Shown: positions 1 to 9,915 of the stretch, piece by piece | Position numbering within the stretch: the stretch's first letter is position 1 | Layout of the letters: every line of letters starts with the position of its first letter | Source: Bryobacteraceae bacterium | GTDB lineage: Bacteria > Acidobacteriota > Terriglobia > Bryobacterales > Bryobacteraceae | Length of the DNA stretch: 64,000 nucleotides | Reading direction: 5' to 3' | Assembly: GCA_041394945.1 (NCBI GenBank) | Contig: JAWKHH010000003.1 | Span: 1,503,132 to 1,567,131 of the forward strand | Position numbers and translations under genes: made by a program | The notes under the pieces: generated by a model | The model's input: the letters and a program-made list of their open reading frames with translations, nothing else | What the model was told of the DNA's origin: nothing | Database searches by the model: none

Positions 1-920
1 GCCCAGTGCAGTCGCTCGCCGCTGGAGCCGGAATAGATCCGCGTGTCGCCTTTGCCTTCGAGCAGCAGATTGCCGTGCCAGCGCAGCGCCACGGCAGCGT
101 CAAACGGCCCGGTTTCGGTGGCTTCCGCCGTGCCCGTCGCCGGGTCGAGCCGGATCACTCTGCCGGCCGGATCGGCGATGAACAGGCTGCCCGCGTCGCC
201 GGCGAACAGCCGGGCCCTGGCGCTGAACCCGCCTTCGATCTCCATCACCAGAACAGCGCCGGTTCCCTGCTTCGGCGCCTCGACGGCAACGAGGCGTCCC
301 GCGGCAAGCGCAAGCAGCCTCTCCGAGCCGGGCTCGAACAGGATGCTTCCCGGAAGAACGCCGTCGGCGAGTTGGCGCATTGCCGGCTCTCCATCGGCGG
401 CAAGGAGCCAGACATCGCCGTTGCGCGCGGCCGCGGCGATGGTCGTGCCGTGCACCACCAGCCGCTCCAGGCCCGCGGGCCAATCAGCCGCATTGACCGC
501 TGCGGCGAGTTCCGGCGCATCGGGCAGCCCCCGGTAAACGAGCGCCCGCGCCTCGGCGCGCGAGTAGAAGACGGCCTCGCCGCCGCCAAAACCGATCTCC
601 CACCCTTCGCCGCGTACGTCAGCGAGTGGGAACTCCACACCGCGATCGGGCATCCACACCGAGGTGGATTCGCCTTCGCCGCGGAAGGCGATAAGCCACT
701 CGTGCCCCGGCCCGACGCGGACTTCGTTCACCCCGGCGGGAACGGCAAAGGGCGCGCTGTAGTGCGTGGCGCCGGGCGCGCCAAGAATCACGCGGATGTC
801 GGCCCCGATCGAGTATCCGGCGATGGGCCCGCCGAGCAGACGGTCTTCCTGCTGGGTGCGAACGCGGACGCCGGCGGCGGTGAGCGTACCGGCAATTGCG
901 AGGAGGATTGCGGTTCTCAT
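1..920 (-). CDS. Secreted propeller-like protein, partial (3' end outside window)
   Basis: The minus strand is open from an ATG at 920 to the window edge, about 306 codons with no stop, so the protein continues beyond base 1. It begins MRTAILLAIAGTLTAAG, a plausible short signal peptide, which suggests export. The rest is made of short beta-rich units such as GDVWLLAADG and GSLFIADPAGRVIRLDPATG, resembling the blades of a beta-propeller of the type that binds or reports values along a path. No catalytic motif is visible. It starts 16 bases after the stop of the Ig-like gene at 937-1632 and is probably co-transcribed with it and with the kinase further upstream. The exact family and number of blades cannot be judged because the end is missing. 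Confidence 0.7.
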   Translation of the reverse strand, partial: MRTAILLAIAGTLTAAGVRVRTQQEDRLLGGPIAGYSIGADIRVILGAPGATHYSAPFAVPAGVNEVRVGPGHEWLIAFRGEGESTSVWMPDRGVEFPLADVRGEGWEIGFGGGEAVFYSRAEARALVYRGLPDAPELAAAVNAADWPAGLERLVVHGTTIAAAARNGDVWLLAADGEPAMRQLADGVLPGSILFEPGSERLLALAAGRLVAVEAPKQGTGAVLVMEIEGGFSARARLFAGDAGSLFIADPAGRVIRLDPATGTAEATETGPFDAAVALRWHGNLLLEGKGDTRIYSGSSGERLHW

Positions 921-936
921 GTTCCGTGGCTCTTCG

Positions 937-1632
937 CTACCTGGGTCCTGTGACGGTGGGCGTGCCCGGCCCGCCGATGCGGATTCGTGGATTGGTGGGG
1001 GTCGGCGTGGGCGTGGGTGACGGGGTGTCGTTCCCGCCGCCGAGCGCGACCGCGGCCGCGACCGCGGCGGCGGCTCCAACCCCGACGATAAGTCCGATCA
1101 CGGCGCCGGAAATGCCGCCGCCTGCCCCGGTGGTTCCGCCTGCGACCGCGCCACCCGCGACAGCGCCGGTTCCGACGGTCGCCATGTTGACAGGAATCGT
1201 CACCGTGACCGGAGCCTGGCCCGGCACCGACGCGCTGGCGCTGATATTGAACGCACTCGTCTGCCCGGCGGTGACTTCACCGGTGGAAGCCACGCCAAGG
1301 CTGTTGGTGGTGACGATGGAGGAACTGGCGCCGTTGGCGAACGAGGCGGAACCGCCAGTGATGTTGTTCAACGTGAACATCACGGCCACTCCGGCCACCG
1401 GCTTGTCGTTACGGTCCGTCACGCGGATCACCGATTCGGAGCTGACCATGTTCTGCCTGCGCCGCGGACGTCCGGCCGCCGATAGGATTTCGATCTTGTA
1501 CGCCGGCGCCGCGGCGGGTTGTTGACCGCCGGTAACCTGTCCGGGCGCCGTGCCCGCGGGAAGCGGCATTGCCATTGAGACGGCGAGCGAAGATGCCACG
1601 GCCCAGCGGATGCTCCGCTGATGGATGTTCAT
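937..1632 (-). CDS. Secreted Ig-like (Big_1-type) domain protein with Gly/Ala-rich membrane segment
   Basis: A 231-residue protein with an N-terminal signal peptide (about residues 1-30). A single Ig-like domain at about 45-150 contains the segments ESVIRVTDRNDKPVAGVAV and SLGVASTGEVTAGQ, typical of bacterial Ig-like domain 1, a surface-adhesion fold. A Gly/Ala-rich hydrophobic stretch (about 165-200) and a Thr/Pro-rich linker (SPTPTPTPTN) follow. The ATG at 1632 is preceded by GAGG-like bases on the minus strand. It lies 80 bases downstream of the kinase gene and 16 bases upstream of the propeller-like gene. It probably presents an Ig domain at the cell envelope; ligand and role are unknown. 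Confidence 0.75.
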   Translation of the reverse strand: MNIHQRSIRWAVASSLAVSMAMPLPAGTAPGQVTGGQQPAAAPAYKIEILSAAGRPRRRQNMVSSESVIRVTDRNDKPVAGVAVMFTLNNITGGSASFANGASSSIVTTNSLGVASTGEVTAGQTSAFNISASASVPGQAPVTVTIPVNMATVGTGAVAGGAVAGGTTGAGGGISGAVIGLIVGVGAAAAVAAAVALGGGNDTPSPTPTPTPTNPRIRIGGPGTPTVTGPR

Positions 1633-1712
1633 GATTCCTCTCCGGGATGGTAGGGAGCGAAACGCGCTGCCCGTTTCAAGTACTGGAACCGATAATACCC
1701 GAAACGGGGAGG

Positions 1713-3434
<1,722 letters not shown>

Positions 3435-3616
3435 GAGCGGTCCGGGCGGCCGCTTGAGTCGGCTTCATGGACCGATTATGCCTTATCGGGCGGGTGGGGA
3501 TCGGCAGTTGCGGCTGAGGCGGCGAAGGCGCACCGGCCGGCAGGGGTCGCGGTGCGCATTTTGCGCATAGTGCCCTTTACTCCCGGGAACTTCGGTGATA
3601 TCATTTCGCCTCGAAG

Positions 3617-4555
3617 ATGCCATCGAACATCAATATTTCTAATTTCGTTCAGAACTTATCTCCGAATACAACCGTGTCTGGGGGGTTGGATGCTGACGAT
3701 TGGGGAATTTGCGCCTATTCTTGTCCGCCAATGGCGCAGACCAGGATACTTTGGTTCAACCGCAATGTCGGGGTGAAGAACCACCACACGTACGTCTTCA
3801 CGACGACAATCGGGTTCGGCGCGGCCGTTATTACCCTTACGGTTTCGCTGACCGGCACGGCCACCAGCAGTAATTTCTGGCTCGAGGCGACAGTTAGTAG
3901 CGATGGCTCGACGCAGAGCACGCCGCAGATCAAGACTGTTCAGACGACGTCTCCGATCTACTTCACGATGGCGACCCACGATGGAAACACGTTGAACTTC
4001 GCTCTCATAGTGAAGCGCTTCCTCAATGGCTCCTTCGATGACGTCACTGTCACGCTGCAACCATCGAGTGACGGAGTTAACGGGGTGGCGATCGTCGCGC
4101 AAAAGCAGGCGCAATCCAACTGGTGCTGGGCCGCGGTTGGCGCCACTATTGCCGCGTTCTACGATCCGGCCACTTTATGGACCCAATGCCGGATCGTCAA
4201 CAACGCACTGGGCCAGACCACCTGTTGCACCGACGGTAGCAGTGACGCCTGCAACAAGACTGGGCAACTCGATAACGCGCTGACGATCGTGGGAAATTTT
4301 GACGCTCTAGTGAGCAGCGCAATGACCATGGGCGACGTAGTCGCCGAAATCGACGATCTGCAGCCCATCGGGGCGGCTGTACTGTGGGCGGTAGGCGGAC
4401 ACGGCGTGATCATCTCCGGCTACGATGTCAACAACGATTCCCTCAATATCCGCGACCCGATCAGCGGGAGCACGGATGACTTGCCATACAACACGTTCAG
4501 AAACTCCTACCTTGGCAGGGGGCGGTGGGTCGAATCCTACAAGACTAAGGCGTAA
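3617..4555 (+). CDS. Papain-like cysteine peptidase (C39/C70-like) with N-terminal beta domain
   Basis: A 312-residue protein in two parts. Residues 1-150 form a beta-rich domain also present alone in the gene at 5153-5635 (shared MPSNINI start, SLTGT.TSSN and FLNG..DDVT motifs). Residues 157-312 carry a papain-fold peptidase signature: Gln164, Cys170 in QSNWCWAA, His262 in GGHGVIISGYD and Asp280 in NIRDP, in the order seen in C39-like and AvrRpt2/C70 peptidases. Four further cysteines cluster around 191-212. No signal peptide is visible, so if it is exported, a non-Sec route would be needed. It opens a three-gene cassette, with 10 bases to the next gene. Specific substrate and biological role are unknown. 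Confidence 0.8.
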   Translation: MPSNINISNFVQNLSPNTTVSGGLDADDWGICAYSCPPMAQTRILWFNRNVGVKNHHTYVFTTTIGFGAAVITLTVSLTGTATSSNFWLEATVSSDGSTQSTPQIKTVQTTSPIYFTMATHDGNTLNFALIVKRFLNGSFDDVTVTLQPSSDGVNGVAIVAQKQAQSNWCWAAVGATIAAFYDPATLWTQCRIVNNALGQTTCCTDGSSDACNKTGQLDNALTIVGNFDALVSSAMTMGDVVAEIDDLQPIGAAVLWAVGGHGVIISGYDVNNDSLNIRDPISGSTDDLPYNTFRNSYLGRGRWVESYKTKA

Positions 4556-4565
4556 GCAGAACAGA

Positions 4566-5129
4566 ATGCCGATCATTATCAAAGAACCCTCGGAGACTTT
4601 CCGCAACTCAGTGGTCACAGGCTCAAGACAAGCCAAGAGCGTCGCCAGCATGACGAAGGAAGATGTCGGGACAGCTCTGACGCCGCACCAGATCTATACG
4701 ATCGACGAAGACCGCTTGGCGGCGGGCGCGACAATCGCCGATGCCCGGCTGATTGGTTGGAGGGTGTTTCATGCCGACGACCGCGATGCTGTGATCGAAA
4801 GCTACTGCACCGAGAACGACGACGGCCATCAGTTCGGCGGCGTTAACCGCGGTCCCTACGTGGCCGGCACGAGGAGCGCGCTCGCGGCCGCCAAGGCGTT
4901 GCCCGAGGCAGCCGAGCAAGACTTCGAAGTCCGTCTGCTCCGGCTTCACGCGCTCCATTTCACGGCCCTCTGGCTGCACGGATCTACTTCCGAAACTGAC
5001 ATTCTCATCCCGATCGCCCCAATTTTTTCCGGGCACAACGCCGGTCAGCCCTATCCAGCCGCCCCGCTGCTGAACGATTTGCGGGGACTGGCCCAAGAAC
5101 TCATAGTATCCGAGCAGGGACGCCAATAG
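4566..5129 (+). CDS. Unknown protein of peptidase cassette
   Basis: A 187-residue protein that I do not recognise. The ATG at 4566 was chosen because it lies 10 bases after the peptidase stop; earlier in-frame starts would overlap the peptidase gene. It begins MPIIIKEPSETF. It has no signal peptide or membrane segment and looks like a soluble alpha/beta protein with an acidic middle (TENDDGHQFGG) and a His-rich stretch (RLHALHFTALWLHG). It sits between the peptidase and the free copy of the peptidase's N-terminal domain, so it may be an inhibitor, adaptor or substrate of the peptidase. That assignment is inference from position only. Confidence 0.7.
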   Translation: MPIIIKEPSETFRNSVVTGSRQAKSVASMTKEDVGTALTPHQIYTIDEDRLAAGATIADARLIGWRVFHADDRDAVIESYCTENDDGHQFGGVNRGPYVAGTRSALAAAKALPEAAEQDFEVRLLRLHALHFTALWLHGSTSETDILIPIAPIFSGHNAGQPYPAAPLLNDLRGLAQELIVSEQGRQ

Positions 5130-5152
5130 ACTCGATCGCCCCGAGGAAGACG

Positions 5153-5635
5153 ATGCCAAGCAACATCAACATTCAAAATTGGGTGAACGGCCTGAAGCTG
5201 AATACGACGGTCGGCGGAGGGTTGGAGAGCAGCGCCTACAGCATCAACGCGACAAGCGCGCCGCCAGACCGGCTCGTCAACTACCTTACGTTCAACCGCC
5301 AGCAGGGAATTACGAACAAGAAGACCTTCACGTTCAATACGAGCTTCGAACTTGGCGACATTCACTTCGTCATCGCGATATCGTTGACCGGCACGCCGAC
5401 CTCGAGTAACTATTGGATTGAGTTGAGCGCCACCGGGCCGGACACCACCGGACAAATCGCCACGGAGAAGACGGGGCGGGTGTCTACCGTCAAGAGCGTG
5501 TCCTTCAACCTGTTGCAGCCGATTCTCGGCGGCCAGACGCTCAACTACACCGCAACGCTCCGTCGATTCCTGAATGGCGACTACGACGACGTCACAATCA
5601 CAATCGAGCCAACCACACAGTCCGCGCCACAGTGA
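5153..5635 (+). CDS. Stand-alone copy of the peptidase N-terminal beta domain
   Basis: A 160-residue protein preceded by a GAGGAAG ribosome binding site six bases before the ATG. It aligns along its whole length with residues 1-150 of the peptidase at 3617-4555. Shared blocks are MPSNINI, NTTV.GGL, FNR..G..N..TF.F.T, SLTGT.TSSN.W.E and RFLNG.(F/Y)DDVT. It lacks the peptidase half. The predicted character is an all-beta sandwich with no signal peptide. Possible roles are a shared targeting or oligomerisation module, or a decoy binding the same partner as the peptidase. Terminal gene of the three-gene cassette. No known family could be named from the sequence alone. Confidence 0.75.
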   Translation: MPSNINIQNWVNGLKLNTTVGGGLESSAYSINATSAPPDRLVNYLTFNRQQGITNKKTFTFNTSFELGDIHFVIAISLTGTPTSSNYWIELSATGPDTTGQIATEKTGRVSTVKSVSFNLLQPILGGQTLNYTATLRRFLNGDYDDVTITIEPTTQSAPQ

Positions 5636-5686
5636 GCCGATCCCCTCGCGGCGCCAAGGCGGCCGGTGCATCGCCGTCGGCCCGCC

Positions 5687-7900
5687 TCAGCGGATCTCGT
5701 ACAAGCAGTACCCGGCGCGCTCGGCCAGAAACCGGATGCCCCACTGGCTCTGGCGCTCATGGAAATCCGCGAATCCAAACCCCTCGCGTCCAACCAACAG
5801 ATAGCCTACGCCGGCCGACTTGGCCTCGGCCGTCGCCAACCGCCGCATCCCCAGCGGGGGCGGGACCGATTGCTCCCGGTACTCCGCCACCACATGACTC
5901 TTTCCGCCCGCTTCGAACCACTCCACTTCCGGACGAGCGCCGGCCTGCTCCTCCGGCGTCAGGATCGCCACCGCGTCCATCTCAAGCGGCGCTCCGAACT
6001 CGGCCTCCACGTACATCCCCGGAAACAGCCGCTCCCAACTCGCCCACCTGGTCACCGGGCTGTTGTCGAAGGCGTCCCGGACATCCCACGGATTCGGCCA
6101 CGCGCGCAACTTCCAATCCCGCTCGCGCCTGAGCTCACGGCCCTTGTGAAAGAAGCGCAGCTCCGTCACGAGGAACTGATCCGGCGACCCGGACGGCGCC
6201 GCCTGCCGTACGCGTACGCGCGTCGCCGCCTGGCCCGGCAGGGCAAACCGCAGCTCGCGAACCGGGTGGGACTCCTGGATCAAGGGGGTGAACAGGATGC
6301 GCTCCAGCCGCTCTCCGTAGGCAGATTGGTGCGCCACCACGAGGTCCCGATCCATGTAACTCATCGGCTGCGACTCCCACGCGAAGACGCGGCGCCCTGG
6401 CGGCGCCAGATGCTGGATCATGCGCGCGACTTCAATGGGCGGGAAGTGGCGCGTGAGGTATTCCGATTCCGGCTGGATACGCAGCGCGGCGCGCCACATT
6501 GTCCGGTCCAGCCGCCACGCATATTGGTCCGCGTACCGCTTCACGACGTCCGGCCACGACAACACGCCGTGCGCGAGCACGAGCACGGCCAGCCCCGCCG
6601 GGAACCGCGACGCCGCCATGCACAACGCCAGCGCGAACAAGGGCGCGGCGGGAATCAGGAATCGCGTTCCGATGTTGGCGGCATAGGGCAGCGCGAACAG
6701 CGCCCCGGCGGCCAGCAGGCGACGCCCTTCAGGCTTGCCGAGCGCAAACAGCGCCAGCGGCAGGAGTAAGTACGCGGGCCCGAGTAATCCGTTCAGTCTC
6801 TGTCCGCGGAAAGTAACTTCCGCCGGAATCGACCATTTCGATTCCAGATACCCGTAGTCGCGCATGCCTGCCGCGTACTGCTCCTCGAACAGGACGTGCA
6901 CGGTGGGGTTGCGAAACACGCGATTGAAGAACGGCGAAACCGGGTTTCCGGTGACGATGGCGTTCTTCGCCATCCACGGCGCGATCCACAGCGCCGCCGC
7001 TAGGGCCGCCGGCGCGGCCGCGCGAAACAGCCTGCCCGGGGAACGCCACAGCCGGAAGGCGAACACGGCGGCCACATAGACCGCCCCTACGAAAGCCGTG
7101 TACTTCACCGCGTAGGCGAAGCCGGCCAGGATCCCGATCCCGAAGGCGAGCCCGGCGGTCCTTGCGTCGTCCCATAGACGAATCAGGTAGAACAATCCGA
7201 ACAGCACCGCGGCCGTGGCCACGTCGTTGTAGGCGCTGGTGGCGTCGAGGCCGATCACCGGCGTCACGAAAACGAAAAGGGCCGCCGCCAGCCCGGCTAG
7301 GCCAGATCCATACCGCCGCCCGTAGGCGGCCAGCAGCGCGCAGAGCGCCAGGAGAAAGTTGAAGTGCACCAGCGCGCCGGCCGATTGGCGTCCGAATGGC
7401 CACGCGAACAGGAACAGCATCTCCACGCCCTGCGAGAGGCTCGCGTAGATGCTGGTGGTGATGGCCGGAAAGCCGCGTTCGCGATAGTATCGCGCCACCA
7501 GCCCCAGATGATAGGTCGTGCCGTCCGGGCTGATCTCGGGCGCCATCGCGTTCGAAAGATACAGCGCCGCGAACGGCGCCGCCGCCACGCCGGCCGCCAC
7601 CCAGGCCCAACGCGGCAGCTCTGGCGGCTCCTCCGCGGCGATCAGGCCGCGACCCTTCCACCACCACAAAGCCAGCACCGCGATTCCAGCGCCAAGCATT
7701 ACGCCCTTGTAGAGTAATTGCGCCGCCGCCAGTGCGAAGGTGATGTTACTCAGCACCGCCGAGCCCAGCAGGAACGCGAGCGCCGCGCCTTCCATCCGCC
7801 CCACCGGAATCCGCAGCCGTGAGAGCGCCAGGCCGCCCGCCGCCATCGACACCGCCGCGGTGAACAGCCACGCGAAGACGATGTAGAAGGCCTGCGGCAT
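5687..7900 (-). CDS. Integral membrane glycosyltransferase-like protein (ArnT/PMT type)
   Basis: A 737-residue protein with roughly ten or more hydrophobic helices over residues 1-430 and a soluble C-terminal region of about 300 residues. The loop after the first helices contains APEISPDGTTYHLGLVARYY, resembling the acidic first periplasmic loop of polyprenol-phosphate-dependent glycosyltransferases of the GT39/GT83 group. The ATG at 7900 is used; a TTG three bases earlier is possible. The start overlaps the stop of the lipoprotein gene by one base, indicating translational coupling. The C-terminal part has a beta-rich segment that could bind sugar. It probably transfers a sugar on the outer face of the inner membrane; donor and acceptor are unknown. 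Confidence 0.75.
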   Translation of the reverse strand: MPQAFYIVFAWLFTAAVSMAAGGLALSRLRIPVGRMEGAALAFLLGSAVLSNITFALAAAQLLYKGVMLGAGIAVLALWWWKGRGLIAAEEPPELPRWAWVAAGVAAAPFAALYLSNAMAPEISPDGTTYHLGLVARYYRERGFPAITTSIYASLSQGVEMLFLFAWPFGRQSAGALVHFNFLLALCALLAAYGRRYGSGLAGLAAALFVFVTPVIGLDATSAYNDVATAAVLFGLFYLIRLWDDARTAGLAFGIGILAGFAYAVKYTAFVGAVYVAAVFAFRLWRSPGRLFRAAAPAALAAALWIAPWMAKNAIVTGNPVSPFFNRVFRNPTVHVLFEEQYAAGMRDYGYLESKWSIPAEVTFRGQRLNGLLGPAYLLLPLALFALGKPEGRRLLAAGALFALPYAANIGTRFLIPAAPLFALALCMAASRFPAGLAVLVLAHGVLSWPDVVKRYADQYAWRLDRTMWRAALRIQPESEYLTRHFPPIEVARMIQHLAPPGRRVFAWESQPMSYMDRDLVVAHQSAYGERLERILFTPLIQESHPVRELRFALPGQAATRVRVRQAAPSGSPDQFLVTELRFFHKGRELRRERDWKLRAWPNPWDVRDAFDNSPVTRWASWERLFPGMYVEAEFGAPLEMDAVAILTPEEQAGARPEVEWFEAGGKSHVVAEYREQSVPPPLGMRRLATAEAKSAGVGYLLVGREGFGFADFHERQSQWGIRFLAERAGYCLYEIR

Positions 7901-8436
7901 CAATCGAGAAAGCCGGCGCCGTTCAGGATCATCCCGAGCCGGGCGCCGTCCGCCGGCGACACCCAGACCTTGTCGAGGTCAGCCCCGGCCACGACATCCT
8001 CGCCGTCCTTCAACCAATCGGGCGGCACTGGTTTCTCGAAGCGGTAGCCGCCGTCTTTCGAGTAAGTCTCCGTCCCGAGCAAGTGTCCGTTCACGGCAAA
8101 GCGGACGGTTACCGGACCGGTCACCGACATCGTCTCCGAGTTGAATGCGAAGTCCATGACAAATCGCAAGCCGTCTATCTTCGGAACCACGAAGCGCAGC
8201 AGGGGCCGCTGCCCCGTCCAACGCCAGGACTCGTCGTCGATCCGCTCGCCCACGTCGCGCAGGATATGGTCCTCCGCGGCCGGGTCGTTAAACCGGATAA
8301 AGTACTTCAGGCGGCTCGTGTCCGGGCCGGCGATCGCCTTTCGTTGCTCCGGTGGCGCGTAATAATCCGGCTGGCTCACGCAGCCGGCCAGCGCGAGCGC
8401 GGCCGCCGCCGTGCTAAACCGACTTGTCCTTCGCAT
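7900..8436 (-). CDS. Putative lipoprotein of unknown function
   Basis: A 178-residue protein with a lipobox ALAGC at 15-19, so Cys19 is the likely lipidation site and the mature protein is membrane anchored. The body is beta-rich (RLKYFIRFNDP, RPLLRFVVPKIDG, TVRFAVNGHLLG) with no recognised motif. Its start lies 23 bases inside the 3' end of nth, and its stop touches the start of the membrane glycosyltransferase, so the three genes form a tightly overlapped operon. The link to the glycosyltransferase suggests a role in envelope assembly, but this is inference. Confidence 0.75.
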   Translation of the reverse strand: MRRTSRFSTAAAALALAGCVSQPDYYAPPEQRKAIAGPDTSRLKYFIRFNDPAAEDHILRDVGERIDDESWRWTGQRPLLRFVVPKIDGLRFVMDFAFNSETMSVTGPVTVRFAVNGHLLGTETYSKDGGYRFEKPVPPDWLKDGEDVVAGADLDKVWVSPADGARLGMILNGAGFLD

Positions 8437-9079
8437 GGCAAAGAGGCTCGATCGGGCACGCCTGGCACTTCGGGTTGCGCGCCGCGCACAGTTGACGGCC
8501 GTGATGGATCATCTGGTGCGAGAAGAGAATCCAGCGGTCCTTCGGGATCAGTTTCGTCAGGTCGCGCTCGATCTTCACCGGATCCGTTTCCTTCGTCAGG
8601 TCAAGCCGCTGAGAGATCCGCGCCACATGCGTATCCACCACCACGCCGCTCGCGATCCCATACACCGTTCCGAGCACGACGTTCGCGGTTTTGCGAGCCG
8701 CTCCCGGTATCCGCAGCATCTCCTCCATCGTCCGCGGAATCTCGCCGCCGAACTCGCCAAGCACCGTCTTCGCCGCGCCGATGATCGACTTGGCCTTGTT
8801 GTTGAAGAAACCCGTGGACCGGATATCCTCGGCCAACTCTTCCTGCGGAACGTTGGCGAAATCCTCGATCGCCGGATACTTGCGGAACAGGCCCGGCGTC
8901 ACCATGTTCACGCGCTTGTCGGTGCACTGCGCCGACAGGATCGTCGCCACCAGGAGCTGCCACCCGTTCTCATGGACAAGCTCGCAGGTGACGTTCGGAT
9001 ACATGCGGTCCAAACCCGCGAGTATGTCGTCGACGCGGGCCTTGCGTTCGGCTGCGGTTTTGGGCGATTTTCGGGCCAA
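8414..9079 (-). CDS. nth: Endonuclease III (DNA glycosylase/AP lyase)
   Basis: A 221-residue HhH-GPD base-excision enzyme that removes oxidised pyrimidines and cleaves the AP site. Visible motifs are LLVATILSAQCTD, the helix-hairpin-helix IPGAARKTANVVL (124-136) with catalytic Lys130, VVVDTHVARI with catalytic Asp149, and the iron-sulphur ligands Cys198, 205, 208 and 214 in the C-X6-C-X2-C-X5-C spacing. The hairpin normally reads LPGVGRKTA; here the second glycine is alanine. The start is TTG, because an in-frame TAG lies three codons upstream and the next ATG would delete conserved residues. The gene is divergent from the nitrilase-family gene, with a single base between start codons. Confidence 0.96.
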   Translation of the reverse strand: MARKSPKTAAERKARVDDILAGLDRMYPNVTCELVHENGWQLLVATILSAQCTDKRVNMVTPGLFRKYPAIEDFANVPQEELAEDIRSTGFFNNKAKSIIGAAKTVLGEFGGEIPRTMEEMLRIPGAARKTANVVLGTVYGIASGVVVDTHVARISQRLDLTKETDPVKIERDLTKLIPKDRWILFSHQMIHHGRQLCAARNPKCQACPIEPLCHAKDKSV

Positions 9080-9080
9080 A

Positions 9081-9884
9081 ATGACCTACAATCATAGCAT
9101 TCCCTACCGCATCGCACTCGCCAATCTCCGTATCGCCGCAACGCCCGCCGAATCGGTGGAACTCACATGCGCCGCCATCGCCGAAGCAGCCCGCGCCGGC
9201 GCCGCCATCGTCTGTTTTCCCGAATGCTATGTGCCCGGCTACCGCACTCCCGGAAAGGCGTTGCCACCGCCGGACGCCGCCTTCCTCGAGCGCGCCTGGA
9301 CCACGATCGCCGCGGCGGCGGCCCAAGCCCGCGTGGCCGTCGTGCTCGGCTCCGAACGCCTCGAAGAATCGCGCCTTCTCGTAACCGCGCTCGTCATCCA
9401 CGCAGACGGCTCGCGCGGCGGCTTTCAGGACAAGGTCCAGCTCGATCCGTCCGAAGAAGCCACCTACTCGCCCGGCGCCGGACGCCGAGTCTTTCAAGCC
9501 GGACCGCTCACGTTCGGCGTCGCCATCTGCCACGAAGGATGGCGCTATCCGGAAACCGTCCGCTGGGCCGCGCGGCACGGCGCTCAGGTGGTGTTCCACC
9601 CGCAGTTCCACGACGCCGAGCCCGGCGCCTACGCGCCGTCCGCCTACGCCGATCCACGGAATACCTTCCACGAAAAGGCGCTTCTCTGCCGAGCCGCGGA
9701 GAACACCTGCTACATCGCCTCCGCCAACATCGCGTGCGCCGGATCGCCCACGACGTCCGTCGTCGTCCGGCCCGACGGCGCCGTTCTCGCCTGGCAACCC
9801 TATGGCCGCGAAGGCCTGCTCGTCGCCGATCTCGACCTCACGGCCGCCACGGGGCTTCTCGCACGCCGGCTGCGGCCCGTGTAG
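9081..9884 (+). CDS. Carbon-nitrogen hydrolase (nitrilase superfamily)
   Basis: A 267-residue amidase-type enzyme. The catalytic triad is visible: Glu48 in FPECYVPGYR, Lys118 in FQDKVQL and Cys150 in VAICHEGWRYPE. Length and motif order fit single-domain members that hydrolyse small amides or carbamoyl compounds. The ATG at 9081 was chosen because upstream in-frame codons lie inside nth. The following class III aminotransferase begins 31 bases later, so the pair may act in turnover of an amine or amide, with a dehalogenase-like hydrolase next. The precise substrate cannot be read from the sequence. Confidence 0.9.
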   Translation: MTYNHSIPYRIALANLRIAATPAESVELTCAAIAEAARAGAAIVCFPECYVPGYRTPGKALPPPDAAFLERAWTTIAAAAAQARVAVVLGSERLEESRLLVTALVIHADGSRGGFQDKVQLDPSEEATYSPGAGRRVFQAGPLTFGVAICHEGWRYPETVRWAARHGAQVVFHPQFHDAEPGAYAPSAYADPRNTFHEKALLCRAAENTCYIASANIACAGSPTTSVVVRPDGAVLAWQPYGREGLLVADLDLTAATGLLARRLRPV

Positions 9885-9915
9885 CGTCCACAGGAGTACA
9901 ATTAGGATTCCCACC

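Noticed and set aside
6..953. Long plus-strand open frame opposite the first gene
   Set aside because: The minus strand of the same bases gives a clean signal peptide and regular beta units, while the plus-strand translation is Arg/Pro-rich with no ribosome site. It is a shadow of the real gene.
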